A stretch of DNA of 64,000 nt from Trileptium ribeirensis (lineage: Eukaryota; Nematoda; Enoplea; Enoplida; Thoracostomopsidae), in assembly GCA_030248225.1 (NCBI GenBank), contig JASANE010012710.1, positions 1-64,000 on the forward strand, written 5' to 3'. The notes under the pieces are model-generated. The model had not been told where the DNA came from. It did no database searches and saw only the letters and a program-made list of their open reading frames with translations. Every line of letters begins with the position of its first letter. Within the stretch, counting starts at the first letter, position 1. The translations under genes were made by a program, and so were the position numbers. Shown in pieces: positions 20,486 to 30,510 of this stretch.

Positions 20486-21500
20486 CAGTCTCTAGTGTCC
20501 AATTAAAGTCCATATTATTATTATTATTATTGCTATTATCGTCTACAACTTCGGGTTCCTCCAACAAGAACGTGTCAGGCGTCGTATTAAATTCCACTGA
20601 AGATATCCGACTAGAGGGCTCTATTTCGGAGCTACAATACAAGTTCAGCAGATTCGGATCGTCACCCGACTCCACATCCCTTGCTTCTTTATTATCGGAT
20701 TCACCTAAGTTACCCAGAGGCATACTTGGCACTCCTTCGATAGGATCCTCCACTTGTACTAATTCTTCACTACGCTCCATAATCTTACCAATTTCTTGAT
20801 CACACTCTTCATCCTCACTAGATTCTTCACTTACTAGTGGTTCTTCACTCTGATTTAAATCCTTATTTATACTGTCTTCAACGATTAACTCAGCCTCACT
20901 GGCTTGACTACATTCCTTACTTGGTCGTTGACATTCCCATTTACCTGTCGAGTCCCACTCGTTTGGCGGCGGCGTATTTTGCCTACGATAACAGGCTCTA
21001 TAGGGATCTTGCCAATACAACCAGACTTCTTGCTCGTCCTCATTTTCACTATCTGACTCATCTTCACTATTATCATTATCATCTTCTGTATTTGGACTTT
21101 CACAATCGGTCCCGATCCGGGCATCAACTTCATTAACTTCCTCATTCTCAATAACCTCGCTTAACTCAACTACATTATCTACATTACTACTATTACTTAT
21201 TTCAACAGCTTCATTAAAATCAAGTACATTATTCTCATTAATATCCTCAACACTTTCACTATTTCCAACTGTATTACATTCACTACTGTTTTCAACAGTT
21301 CTATTACTATCAACTACAACACTTAAATCATTAACTCCAACAACTTTAGTATCAGGGCACTGCGATCGATCGGCTCCTGGCCTGAACAGACCCCAGGCAG
21401 GTCGATATATAACTCTGTTTACTCCCAATGATCGTGCTCGTTTCATCGGTGAGGCAGTACGCAACTTGCTCTCTACCTCCACATGGACACGGGGGATCAA
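20469..21500 (-). CDS. Acidic Asn/Ser/Glu-rich region after gag
   Basis: A 343-residue frame made almost entirely of acidic, Asn- and Ser-rich low-complexity sequence, with a WLYWQDPYRACYRRQ island near residue 153 and a run of five or more Asn near the end. It is likely a disordered C-terminal part of Gag or a linker protein. The first 45 residues (VHVEV, RPAWGL) echo sequence about 470 bp upstream, so part of this region arose by tandem duplication. Confidence 0.5.
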   Translation of the reverse strand: MIPRVHVEVESKLRTASPMKRARSLGVNRVIYRPAWGLFRPGADRSQCPDTKVVGVNDLSVVVDSNRTVENSSECNTVGNSESVEDINENNVLDFNEAVEISNSSNVDNVVELSEVIENEEVNEVDARIGTDCESPNTEDDNDNSEDESDSENEDEQEVWLYWQDPYRACYRRQNTPPPNEWDSTGKWECQRPSKECSQASEAELIVEDSINKDLNQSEEPLVSEESSEDEECDQEIGKIMERSEELVQVEDPIEGVPSMPLGNLGESDNKEARDVESGDDPNLLNLYCSSEIEPSSRISSVEFNTTPDTFLLEEPEVVDDNSNNNNNNMDFNWTLETVGIYE

Positions 21501-21912
21501 CCGCAGTTTCCTTAACTAATTTTCGCGAACTCAACGGGTTTAAATCAGCAACATCCACAGAATCACCAACATCAACAGTGGTTTCAACAACATTCACAGC
21601 AACAACATTTGAATCAACAACCTCAACAACATCCACTGCATTATCACCAACAACATTTGAATCAACAACAGCAACAACATTCACACAACAGTTCGCTTTA
21701 ACATCATTAACAGGACCGTCGTTTCGCGCTCCAACGACGGGAGATGCAGACTCACCGAGGGTGGAAGAGTCAAATTCTATCACCTCATCTACTTCGACGG
21801 TGGACGCAATTGGAACCTCACAGTGTTTCGATCGGTCAAATTCTATCACCCCATCTACTTCACTCCCATGTCTGGATGGACCCCAGGCAATCATTTCAGC
21901 CCCAACGATCAC
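21352..21912 (-). CDS. Val/Asp-rich repetitive open frame
   Basis: A 186-residue frame in the gag phase, overlapping neighbours in another phase. It is built of repeated VVDSNVV, VIEFD and similar units. It contains CPCGG near the end. Such composition can keep more than one frame open by chance, so its reality as protein is uncertain. Confidence 0.3.
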   Translation of the reverse strand: MIVGAEMIAWGPSRHGSEVDGVIEFDRSKHCEVPIASTVEVDEVIEFDSSTLGESASPVVGARNDGPVNDVKANCCVNVVAVVDSNVVGDNAVDVVEVVDSNVVAVNVVETTVDVGDSVDVADLNPLSSRKLVKETAVDPPCPCGGREQVAYCLTDETSTIIGSKQSYISTCLGSVQARSRSIAVP

Positions 21913-22925
21913 ATCCGCTTCTTCAGTCCGAACGGTCGCGAATCGCTCAGTACCTCCACGTGGACACAGGCGACGAGGGCAGCCCCGTCAGCATCAAGGA
22001 AGGACCCAATGACTGGAGAATCCCTGGTCAGTGAGGGTGGGAAATTCACCTCCTGCCCCATAATAATATCAGCCGGTTTTAAACAAACTTCAACAATATC
22101 AATCTCATCACTATTCTCTAAAGCGCGCCTAAAGGGGGATACACATGACACATCACACTCAACAACAGGACGGCTGACGTTGCCGTCTGTCTCACACACA
22201 TTCACACCATACGACTCATGACACGGATATACGCAATCCTTAGTATTTTGAACGGGACTAGGACTGATCGCTACCGAAGAGGCCTCAGTTTCGGCCGAAT
22301 CAATCTCCATCATCCCTGGTTCATCCCACTTCTCTACAGGCTTCATGGATACCTCACACGGCAGAGCACTTGAAGTCTGGGCAGATTGAACCATAAAATC
22401 ATTAGTGGCTTCTACGCCTGGATCCTTAACTCTTCTATTATTACTAGCTGAACAACTTATATAACTATTGGACCCGGACGCGGCGAGCGTAAACGCCATT
22501 GCGCGATACATCGACGTAGCCGGAATCCGGTCGCTACGAGCGTTACCACCCGCCCTGACGGCAGTTATGCGGGATACATCGCAGTGGCCAATATTCTCTC
22601 TCACTACACAACATGGGCCAGTCTCAGAGGAGGAATAAAAATCAAAATTATTTTCAGCTTCATCAACATCAACATCAATCATCTCCAAAGAGCTGGGGAT
22701 CCCGGAAATCCTACAGGAGGTGGCCCCATGGCGCATACCGGCATTATCAAACCCACATGGACTTATCTCATCGGCGCCGGCTACCGGACCACACGGACTT
22801 ATCTCTTCGGCGCCGGCTACCGGACCGCACGGACTTATCTCTTCGGCGCCGGCTACCGGAAAATTATCAAACCCGCACGGACTTATCTCATCGGCGCCGG
22901 CTACCCGAAAAATTATCACAAACAT
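21909..22925 (-). CDS. Gag-downstream frame with VAGA-EISPCG repeats
   Basis: A 338-residue frame shifted by one from the gag frame and overlapping its end by 38 bp. It opens with four tandem units of the form VAGA(D/E)EISPCG. The rest is acidic and cysteine-containing but of no family I recognise. A -1/+1 shift from gag could be a mutation or programmed; no classic slippery site was identified. Confidence 0.4.
   Translation of the reverse strand: MFVIIFRVAGADEISPCGFDNFPVAGAEEISPCGPVAGAEEISPCGPVAGADEISPCGFDNAGMRHGATSCRISGIPSSLEMIDVDVDEAENNFDFYSSSETGPCCVVRENIGHCDVSRITAVRAGGNARSDRIPATSMYRAMAFTLAASGSNSYISCSASNNRRVKDPGVEATNDFMVQSAQTSSALPCEVSMKPVEKWDEPGMMEIDSAETEASSVAISPSPVQNTKDCVYPCHESYGVNVCETDGNVSRPVVECDVSCVSPFRRALENSDEIDIVEVCLKPADIIMGQEVNFPPSLTRDSPVIGSFLDADGAALVACVHVEVLSDSRPFGLKKRM
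22745..22915. repeat. Minisatellite in coding region
   Basis: Four copies of a 33-48-bp unit containing CTTATCTC(A/T)TCGGCGCCGG, two of them separated by AAATTATCAAACCC-type spacers. The units encode the VAGA repeats. Confidence 0.85.
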
Positions 22926-24372
22926 TAGAACTACAATTATCTACTTCATTCATGTTTTCCTTCACTATTTCTATACTCTCATTTACTACATCCATAACTT
23001 CGTTTACTACATCTTGACCTATCTGATAACCATTTAAACTACCTACAGAAGGTTCTTTTCCGTTTTCGGACGAATTACCACAAATTACCAATATTTCTTC
23101 CTTGTTATCCTTATCTACCTTAATACTATTTGTACTGTTTACATGTTCGCCCTCATAGTCGTAATATGTCCCTTCACGTTCACAAATGTCCTCGTCCATT
23201 TCAATTAACTCATCGGTGGTAACATGGTCGGTCGAGTATGACGACTCGCGACTCCGAGTGTGACACGTAGCATCATCAAATGGAGCGGTTACGATGACGT
23301 TCACAGGTCGAGCGAACACATCACCACCTTCAGTTTCGTCATAATCACTATAGTTTTGCGCAGCGGTCAAATATCCATCACTGTCATATTGTTCGTCAGT
23401 TACTGCAATTGCGTTTACTTGTCCAGACTGTTCACCAAACCCTAATCTATTCTGGATCATTCCTAACTCTCGGCTCAAAACTTCTAACCTATGATTCGTT
23501 GCGGGACTAGGTTCTCTAGCTCCGTTGCGACGGGTAGCGTTACAATTGACTTGGTTGCGGCGGCGTTGCATATCGCCGTACCACTGGCTGGGTCTTTCTC
23601 TCATTTGACCGTAATTATCCTGGAACTGTGATCTATTCGGGGGATACGCGGGTCCCATTGACGCGCGATCATTACGTGAACGCTGGAATGCGTTATTTTG
23701 CTGCGGGTAATTGCTAAATGCGTTCGTCGGTCCGTTCCGAGGACCATCGGAATAACTGCGCGGGTTGTTATTAGCACCTTGAAATGGCCGATACAACTGA
23801 CCATTCATGCGGTTATTATCGAAGCGGCGTGCACCATTGCTAAATTGATTGCTACTATAAGGCTCGGTTGAGCCTCCTGAGCGGTTAGGCTGGGCTCCAC
23901 GCTGTACATAGCTGGAGACATATACATCGACAGGCTGCTGCCTTCGCGCTACAGCACCTGCTGGTTTTGGCGAAGGGTATGCCAATGTCGGGCAATAGCG
24001 AGCATAGTGACCATTCTGGCCACAACGAAAACAATTTACTAACGGCATCTGCGGACGCGGTGCTACTGACTGCGAATTATTTACGTACGGCTGCGCAAGC
24101 GCGTTCAATTGTTGCGGGGCTCCTGCTCGGCGGTCGATTACATCGAGTAATCGGTTTATCGTATCATTATTAGTTTTACTTACGCGGCGATGATCCTCCA
24201 ATACTGTTTGAAGTTGTGTGACCACTCCTTCTCCAGGTTCTTCGAGAAGGGCGTTAACGGCTTTAGTAGGACGCGGTTTACTTACTACGGTGGGGGTGTC
24301 CGGTTCAGGACAATCAGATATCGCATCCTCGTATCGCTTAGCAACCTCTAACGTATCGCGAAAAGTAGGACA
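22888..24372 (-). CDS. gag: Gag nucleocapsid with CCHC zinc knuckle
   Basis: Continues the gag frame after the stop at 24373. An inferred coiled or charged stretch leads to a single zinc knuckle, CFRCGQNGHYARYC, at about 24033-23992 (CX2CX4HX4C). It is followed by an Arg/Asn/Gln-rich RNA-binding-like tail and then an acidic region ending near 22888. The first ATG of this part is at 24225, but the frame is open from the stop, so it is best read as the second half of one Gag. Nucleocapsids package the element RNA. Confidence 0.85.
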   Translation of the reverse strand, partial: CPTFRDTLEVAKRYEDAISDCPEPDTPTVVSKPRPTKAVNALLEEPGEGVVTQLQTVLEDHRRVSKTNNDTINRLLDVIDRRAGAPQQLNALAQPYVNNSQSVAPRPQMPLVNCFRCGQNGHYARYCPTLAYPSPKPAGAVARRQQPVDVYVSSYVQRGAQPNRSGGSTEPYSSNQFSNGARRFDNNRMNGQLYRPFQGANNNPRSYSDGPRNGPTNAFSNYPQQNNAFQRSRNDRASMGPAYPPNRSQFQDNYGQMRERPSQWYGDMQRRRNQVNCNATRRNGAREPSPATNHRLEVLSRELGMIQNRLGFGEQSGQVNAIAVTDEQYDSDGYLTAAQNYSDYDETEGGDVFARPVNVIVTAPFDDATCHTRSRESSYSTDHVTTDELIEMDEDICEREGTYYDYEGEHVNSTNSIKVDKDNKEEILVICGNSSENGKEPSVGSLNGYQIGQDVVNEVMDVVNESIEIVKENMNEVDNCSSNVCDNFSGSRRR

Positions 24373-25047
24373 TTAATGAATTTGATTCAACACTTGTCTA
24401 CGTAATTCCACACGCAATCCTCTCTGAAAAAATTTACGAAGCAGCGAATCCCTTTGTGGAGGGTCAACATCGGGGAATGCTCGGTCACACAACTTTTGCA
24501 ATTCTAAACCATATATGGCGACTGTTTCCTCGGCACCTTGCTTCCTAGTGCAAAGGCCAGCTAGCGATTTCTCTGGGCGGCGCGAAGAAGAAGATAAGAA
24601 ACGTAAATTATAAACCAGACCGTCAAAAGTTCGTCGTTGAGCCGGGGTTAGGCCTGCATAGGCCTCCCTAGCGGGTCCTCTCAACAATGCGGGTATGCAA
24701 GTTAACTTTTGTTCATCACTCCAATTATTGGCACTAGCCAATCGGTTAAACATTCGAATCCAATCTTCAAAATCCTGACCTCCAGGTTTTCCTTCAAAGG
24801 TCGGCATGTCGCGGAGGGTTATTATAGTTGTCGCAGAAGCATGTTTAACAAGGTGGTGCAACAGGGCACCTAGAGTATCTTTCGAGGGATCGGGGAGAGG
24901 CGGTAAATCTCCATTATTACCTTCAGAATGGGGCGGGTTGTGATTTCTTCCAAATGCGGCGTCATTAGCAGGGTTGTTAAAAAGATTATCATCCGGCTCT
25001 ACATATTCTCCTAAATCAATCATTGGGTATTCTGATCGGTTCGCCAT
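24373..25047 (-). CDS. gag: Gag capsid (retrotransposon gag domain)
   Basis: A 224-residue frame starting with ATG in context TTTTCGATGG, 98 bp after the primer-binding site. Residues 1-75 are polar and disordered. Residues about 80-224 match the Ty3/gypsy retrotransposon gag fold: F.G....DFEDWIRMFNRLA, LRGPAREAYAGL, ETVAIYGLELQKLCDRAFP and LLRKFFQRGLR. It forms virus-like particles in this family. TAA at 24373-24375 interrupts the frame at the capsid/nucleocapsid boundary, and the same frame stays open beyond. Confidence 0.88.
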   Translation of the reverse strand: MANRSEYPMIDLGEYVEPDDNLFNNPANDAAFGRNHNPPHSEGNNGDLPPLPDPSKDTLGALLHHLVKHASATTIITLRDMPTFEGKPGGQDFEDWIRMFNRLASANNWSDEQKLTCIPALLRGPAREAYAGLTPAQRRTFDGLVYNLRFLSSSSRRPEKSLAGLCTRKQGAEETVAIYGLELQKLCDRAFPDVDPPQRDSLLRKFFQRGLRVELRRQVLNQIH

Positions 25048-25145
25048 CGAAAATTATCGATTTCAACTCAAAATTTTATAATTTTCTGTTAGTTAATATC
25101 GAGTTCTCGAAAATACAGGCTCTACTCTTCAAAATAAGTCCGTGG
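25048..25145 (-). other. 5' leader of the retroelement
   Basis: AT-rich sequence between the primer-binding site and the gag start. It shares nothing obvious with the palindrome sequence that follows the other copy of the primer-binding site. Confidence 0.6.
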
Positions 25146-25163
25146 ATCCGGGTCGGATCTCCA
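25146..25163 (-). other. Primer-binding site
   Basis: Minus-strand TGGAGATCCGACCCGGAT at the inner end of the 5' LTR. The complement ends in TCCA after a plausible acceptor strand and T-stem end, implying a tRNA with a U at position 73. The flanking bases CCGTGG and CCACGG make the site part of a hairpin. Confidence 0.65.
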
Positions 25164-27254
25164 CGGAACCGGTCTCATTAGAAAGACCGTAAAATTTCCT
25201 ACAAGAAATGTTGAGTACAAAATTTCGGAATTCCCAACGGTTCCGGAGTTATGGGCCGGAGCCGATATTTTCGACAAGAAATTTGCTAACTTTTCTAATT
25301 TTATTTCTTATCTGAACCAGTGAAATTGAACGCTGGTAGATAATATTTCGTAATGTTATACCAATTACCAGTGTAGCGAGCACTGGTAAATTTTATATTT
25401 TTGATTTCCTCTTATAATTTTCAAGAAATTGTCTCAATCGCTGTTCGCTCTCGGGCGGACAGCCACATCTTTGTGGTCCTCATTCGTGAGGACGGTCGTG
25501 ACGGTATCCGTCACGGCCAGTCATTTCGACAACGATTCATAACCAACTTTGTGGTCCTACCATTCAGGGCAGGGCAATTTCTACTGGGTCCACTTGTACT
25601 GGGTTCAGCGGGGGAGTCGTACCGTCCTAAAATTCCCTGCAAATCGAGTATGGCAAGGGCTCGCCATACTCGCGTTCAGCACCTGTAAAACACCAGCTTG
25701 CCGGCGCAAAATCTCTAAAATTCCTCCTAAAAACACGTCAAATACGTTACGCTCTAAGGATCATACTTCCAACCTAAAAATTACAAAAATGTAACAAAAT
25801 ATCACAACCAAGGTGCACAAAGTCATGGTAAAACGCAGGCGCTCTTATGGCCTGATCAATCCAATAAACAGTACAATTACAGCACGAAACGATCATAAAA
25901 TAGTATGCAATGGTAACACCAGGGCGGCGCTTTTATGGCCTCGTATTATAACAATGAGCGGTATGAATATAATATAGCATTCAGACACAAATGGTTAACA
26001 ATCATTATCCCGATCAATTTGCTGGATTTGTACCTGAAAATATGTATAGACAACAACATCGATTCAACGGTACACAATTATACAAATACGATCCTGATAG
26101 TATATGTATATACTGAACGCGTGCCTTTATGGCCACAAGAAGTACCACAACATGATATCAATTGTACGTAATCCAAACATATACCAATGATGCCTTTATG
26201 GCCAACGATAATATGATAGAAGTCATAACAATGCCAATATATATATATACATATATACCCAGGCGTGCCATCGGGGCACTACAATAGATGGATACAAATA
26301 CCTGTATATACGGTTACGATTCCTTGACAAATATCCATCCCTGAAATAGCAATAACGATACCCATTTTGATCAAAAATGTCGGCGGTGCAGGCCGAAATA
26401 CTAAAAATACGCGTCGGTTACATAGCGGGACTCTTTGGGCCTAATTATTCCGTGTATCTTTATATAGATGTAACTGATACCATTGAATTTGTTTCAATTA
26501 CGTACATATTATATATATACTTTGGTTTTAATTCTGTCTCAATTATTAATATGTACCTGATAAGTTCTGGTTCGTCGTAATTACGTTCTTATATAGCTGT
26601 ATCGATCTTGCGAATCATTTCAATTACTGGTTTGCGTATATAAAATGGTTCGAGGTGTGTGCCAGTTAGGCAGTCTACATATGAGGTGACAACAGGGCTG
26701 TATGGTCGATGGGTATATATAGGGGAACTCAATATATATATTTGTTTGCGCCAAGAGGCGATTAATTGATTCTGCTTACATAGATGTACATATTATAAAG
26801 CGAGGGTGGGTTCCGTTCCCTTTTGGGCTATTCCCGTCGGGTGTCCCAGGTTGGGGAGACTCTGGGGGCTGAATTCGGAAATGTTGGCCACTATACATGT
26901 GGTCATGATTATTGGGGAACTCAACTAAATGTTGACCATTACACTATGGACAGGATTTTCGGTACTCGGAAAAATGTTGTCCATTATACTGTGGACAGGA
27001 ATTTTTGGTATCCGAAAAAAATGTTGTCCATTATACTGTGGACATAATTATTGGTGGTCGAAAAAATGTTGACCATTGCACTGTGGCCAGGTTTATTTTT
27101 GTTCGAAAAAATGTTGACCATTGGGGTGTGGTCGGAATTATCGTAAAAGTTGACCATTACTATGTGGCCAAGATTATGGGTTTTCGATAAAAGTTGGCCA
27201 TTAGGCTGTGGTCAGGATTATCCACCTCGTAACGATCCGTAAGGATCTGTTACA
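25164..27254 (-). repeat. 5' LTR
   Basis: Direct repeat of 5667-7745. Minus-strand start is TGTAACAGATCC at 27254. The first 30 nt form an imperfect palindrome (TAAC.GATCC / GGATC..GTTA). Four GC(C/T).TTATGGCC motifs and the hairpin array are conserved. Confidence 0.9.
26880..27221. repeat. Hairpin array in 5' LTR
   Basis: Same eight-unit array as 7371-7712. It differs at a few bases, for example TGTGGCC in place of TGTGGTC in unit 7. Confidence 0.85.
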
Positions 27255-27749
27255 ATAGTAACAATAATAGTATACAGATGATTTCAAGATTAATATAATT
27301 ACGATTAATATCAAAGGATAACATAAGGTGGGTCTGGACCGGTAAAGTACAACAGGGTACCTAACCCAACCCGATCAACCAACAAAAAATGAACAATATA
27401 TATACATATCGACGGTCATGCGAGTTTCGCCTTGCCGGCTAACATCAACAATAATAATCAGCGCAATTGGCATATGTAATACATGGCAACAAAGGTACGA
27501 TCAAATCAATGACTATACAATTATATACGGCGAAAATGCTACAAGTGGTGTTACATAAATAGGCGCCTTTATGGCAACAACAAATGACATAAATACAGGA
27601 GAATAAATACGACCATGACAATGCAATTATATGCGGGAACAAGGGTACAATCAATAATACATGAGTACGTGCCTTTATGGCAGCAACAGATAACATGGTA
27701 CGATACATAGTGATGATCATGTGATAATGATACAATATCGATACATATA

Positions 27750-29350
27750 CGGGTCATTTCACGAAACCATGTACTTTTGAAACACCATTTTTTGAAGCCA
27801 AAATGAAACGTTTTCGAATGTACAGTGTCTAGACCCCTTCCGATGTAAAAAACCCTGAATTTTTCGAATATCGAGGTCTCTATGCAAAACGAGCTACCTG
27901 AAACCTGCTACAGGGGTTGGAAAGGGCCACCCTGGGGGTCAAATTTTTATCCGAAATAAGTCATTATTCTGTACTGTTGACGGAGTGACACGCGAATCAT
28001 GGTCTGTTTTTATGCAAGCCCATCCAAAATGGTCCTAGTCAAGCCATTTGGAGCACTTGCGACCTAAAATTGGTGCTGCTAGGGCATTATTGGGTTAAAA
28101 TCGACCAATTTAGAAAAAGCCTGTCGCAGAAGTTTTTCTAGCGCAACGGAGACAGCACCTACAGATACCATTTTATGCTCACAAACCAACCATGAGCGGG
28201 GGACGTCTGAGAAAAAATTTCAGGCAGATCCTTAGGCCTTGTAAAAAATGGCACCCCGATATGTTGAGTCGGGGGGGGGGCTACACCTCAGGTGGGGGGG
28301 GCTACACCTCAGGTCGGGGGGGGCTACAGCTTCCTACAACATGCAACGCGCCAAACTTTAGCTACTTCTATACATTCTAGATGTAAGCTGGTGTAAAACA
28401 AATACAATTATTGATCTATGACCAGTTTACATTTAAGTGATGATACCAAGGACAATGCGTGTAATAGATGTGCGGGCAGGCAGAAGGGTTTCCTAGCTGC
28501 CCAGTTAACAGCACGGCCCCATAGTGCAATGATGATGAACTTATATACTAATATGATTCTTGCGACCTTCGATTACTGTTATTATACATGCGGTCGGTGG
28601 GGGCTACAGGTCGGGGGGGCTACATATTCATTAAAAATTTTTAATAGATGGGTCGATTCTAGTGGGGATTTACTATGTTTATATCCGGCCTATTGTAAGA
28701 CTTTATACTAAATTTGGCTTTTTTAAATTTAAGTTTGGTCAGGTCGGGGGGGGGCTACATTTTGCATACCCCATTTTTGGCATTTTATGACCTTCGACCT
28801 CATAATGAAATAACACATGGACAGACGCCTGATATTCTTTTTTTTCAATAACACCTGTACTGATTGCGATTACCGTTATATAGCATTTTTGGCGCTAGTG
28901 CACTTTTACGTTATTTACCAGCGTCTGAACGCTGCCAGATTTGACCTTGGTCGGGGGGGGGGGAGCTACATGTCACGAAAAAAAATTTCGGAAGCTTGAC
29001 GTCAGCTTCAGTGTCGATGCTTGCTCCCAAGTTTTTCCGGAAAAATTAGCAAATACCGATGGATCACAGTGAAATGAAAAACACATATATGTATCACGTG
29101 CTAGCGATACGGCGAACGTTTATATTAGGACATGTGTTTTTGGCTTCATTTGGCCAACCCGGGTTGAGGGCCTCTGGCTCCTGCTATGTTTGGGGTACAG
29201 AGGTCCACCATACCTCGTTATGATCGTCGGATATGCTATTACTACATCTCACAGCGACATTAAATTTCCTTACAAAAGACTGGTGGTATGGGCCAAAAAG
29301 TGCCGATGTAGCCACCCCGACTAAAATGACATGGTTTCGTGAAATGACCC
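27750..29350. mobile_element. 1.6-kb terminal-inverted-repeat element (MITE-like)
   Basis: Ends carry GGGTCATTTCACGAAACCAT (27751) and its reverse complement (ending 29350). The flanks are 9-bp direct repeats ATACATATA at 27741-27749 and 29351-29359, which fits a target-site duplication. A 9-bp duplication is known for Mutator-like and Merlin elements. No transposase frame is present, so it is non-autonomous. The interior holds several copies of a (G)GTCGGGGGGG(G)CTACA motif. Confidence 0.82.
28265..28975 (+). repeat. Dispersed poly-G motif GGTCGGGGGGGGCTACA
   Basis: About six copies near 28267, 28295, 28313, 28610, 28741 and 28950, with G runs of 7-12. An inverted, degenerate copy lies near 29310, so the motif is subterminal at both sides. 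Confidence 0.75.
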
Positions 29351-29824
29351 ATACATATATTCATGGAAATGATGAGGTACACAGTGTGGTACTGGTAAAC
29401 AAGATATGATAAATATATATAACACAGGTGTCACACGTAACGGTTCATGGTATGCGATACATAACGACTATAAATGAAGCGACAACATTGTCTCGTAACA
29501 TGACACATGACCTAGGTTTGCACATGTAAACAGATCGGTTGCTACACTTTTATACATATGCACTTGGGCGAAAGAGTGACTTCAAATTCAGTCAGGACCA
29601 TTGTTCTTGGGTGATTAGTTCCTAGGGTGGTTTGTAATCAAAATTCGTAAATGTTGTCCATTGGACTATGGTAAGGAATAATCTATCTTGTAACGATCCT
29701 GCATGAATCTGTTACACATGTGTTTGGTCGTTGTAGCGGAACAATGCTCTACTGTTTTCAATTTAGCACGATGCTTTATGGTTTGTTAGGTAGTGTAATA
29801 TTATACTTGCATCATCCAAGAAAA

Positions 29825-30510
29825 TACTTGACCTTCCTCGACCTAGTATCTGTCAAGAAAACGCCAATTTTCCCTGCGAAAATTAATTTATGGGCTTCAA
29901 ACAGGAGCTGACAGCGAAATATGGCCATTTTATAGATAAAGTATTGTTGGAAGCTAGGAAGCCAAAATATTAGGCTATCCAACAAATATATAGCACCAAC
30001 TCCGAGCTAGTATCTGTCACCAAAACACCAATTTTCTCGCCCAAAATTGATTTAAGGGCTTCAAACAGGACCTGCCAGAGAAACTTGCCCATTTTGTGAG
30101 TAAATTAGGGCATTTGGTTAGTTAGAAGCGAGAAAATCATAGTTAGGCTATCCAAAATATATACTTGACTTTCCCTGACCTAGTAACTGTCGCCAAAACA
30201 CCAAATTGCCTAGCGAAAATAAATTTAAGGACTTCAAACCGGAGCTGACATCGAAATTTAGACATTTTTGGAGTAAAGTAGGATATTTTGGGAGCTAGAA
30301 GCACCAAAATCATAGGCTATCCAAAAAATATATTTGACCTTCGCGGACCTTGTATCTATCAGATCAAATGTTATGTTGGATAATATAAGTATTACTTTGG
30401 CTCTTCTACCCCCCTGGCAAATACCTAAAATAGCCAAATTTAGGTGTCAGCTCCTCATTGAAGCCCTTAAATAAAATTTGACTGCGCAACTTGGTGTTTT
30501 GATGTTCACA
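29825..30510. repeat. Tandem 165-173-bp repeat with inverted end
   Basis: CTAGTATCTGTCA-type units begin near 29843, 30007, 30180 and 30349, each followed by a CAAAACACCAATTTTC, AAGGGCTTCAAACAGGAGCTGAC core. An inverted partial copy lies at about 30436-30505. No coding potential. This may be a small transposon with internal repeats. Confidence 0.75.

Larger units (their letters stand above)
5667..27254 (-). mobile_element. Ty3/gypsy-type LTR retroelement carrying env and NADAR
   Basis: Direct repeats of about 2.08-2.09 kb flank a 17.4-kb internal region whose open frames all run on the minus strand. Order 5' to 3': LTR, primer-binding site, capsid, CCHC nucleocapsid, acidic repeat-rich region, Env-like glycoprotein, aspartic protease, reverse transcriptase, RNase H remnant, integrase with GPY/F motif, long disordered tail, NADAR protein, 3' LTR. 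Protease-RT-RH-IN order and the gag sequence place it in Metaviridae. The internal region is much longer than a typical gypsy element. In-frame stops, frameshifts and an RNase H deletion show that this copy cannot make an intact set of proteins. The inner edge of the left LTR merges with the palindrome, so no target duplication can be read. Confidence 0.9.
27255..29716 (-). mobile_element. Older, diverged LTR of the same family (interrupted)
   Basis: The right end matches the LTR terminus: a single hairpin unit at 29651-29673, then TAACGATCC and TGTTACA at 29710-29716. Further left, GCCTTTATGGCA motifs at 27567 and 27668 match the LTR motif. The stretch 27750-29350 is a later insertion. The main element abuts it at 27254, so it probably inserted into or beside this older LTR. 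Confidence 0.6.

Noticed and set aside
20455..22221. Plus-strand open frames opposite the acidic gag region
   Set aside because: They are shadows of low-complexity minus-strand coding sequence (Thr/Ser-rich complements of acidic codons).
5667..27254. Identification as an Oikopleura Tor element
   Set aside because: Tor elements are gypsy-like with env, but the gene order here differs and the large repeat-rich introns do not fit that compact genome.
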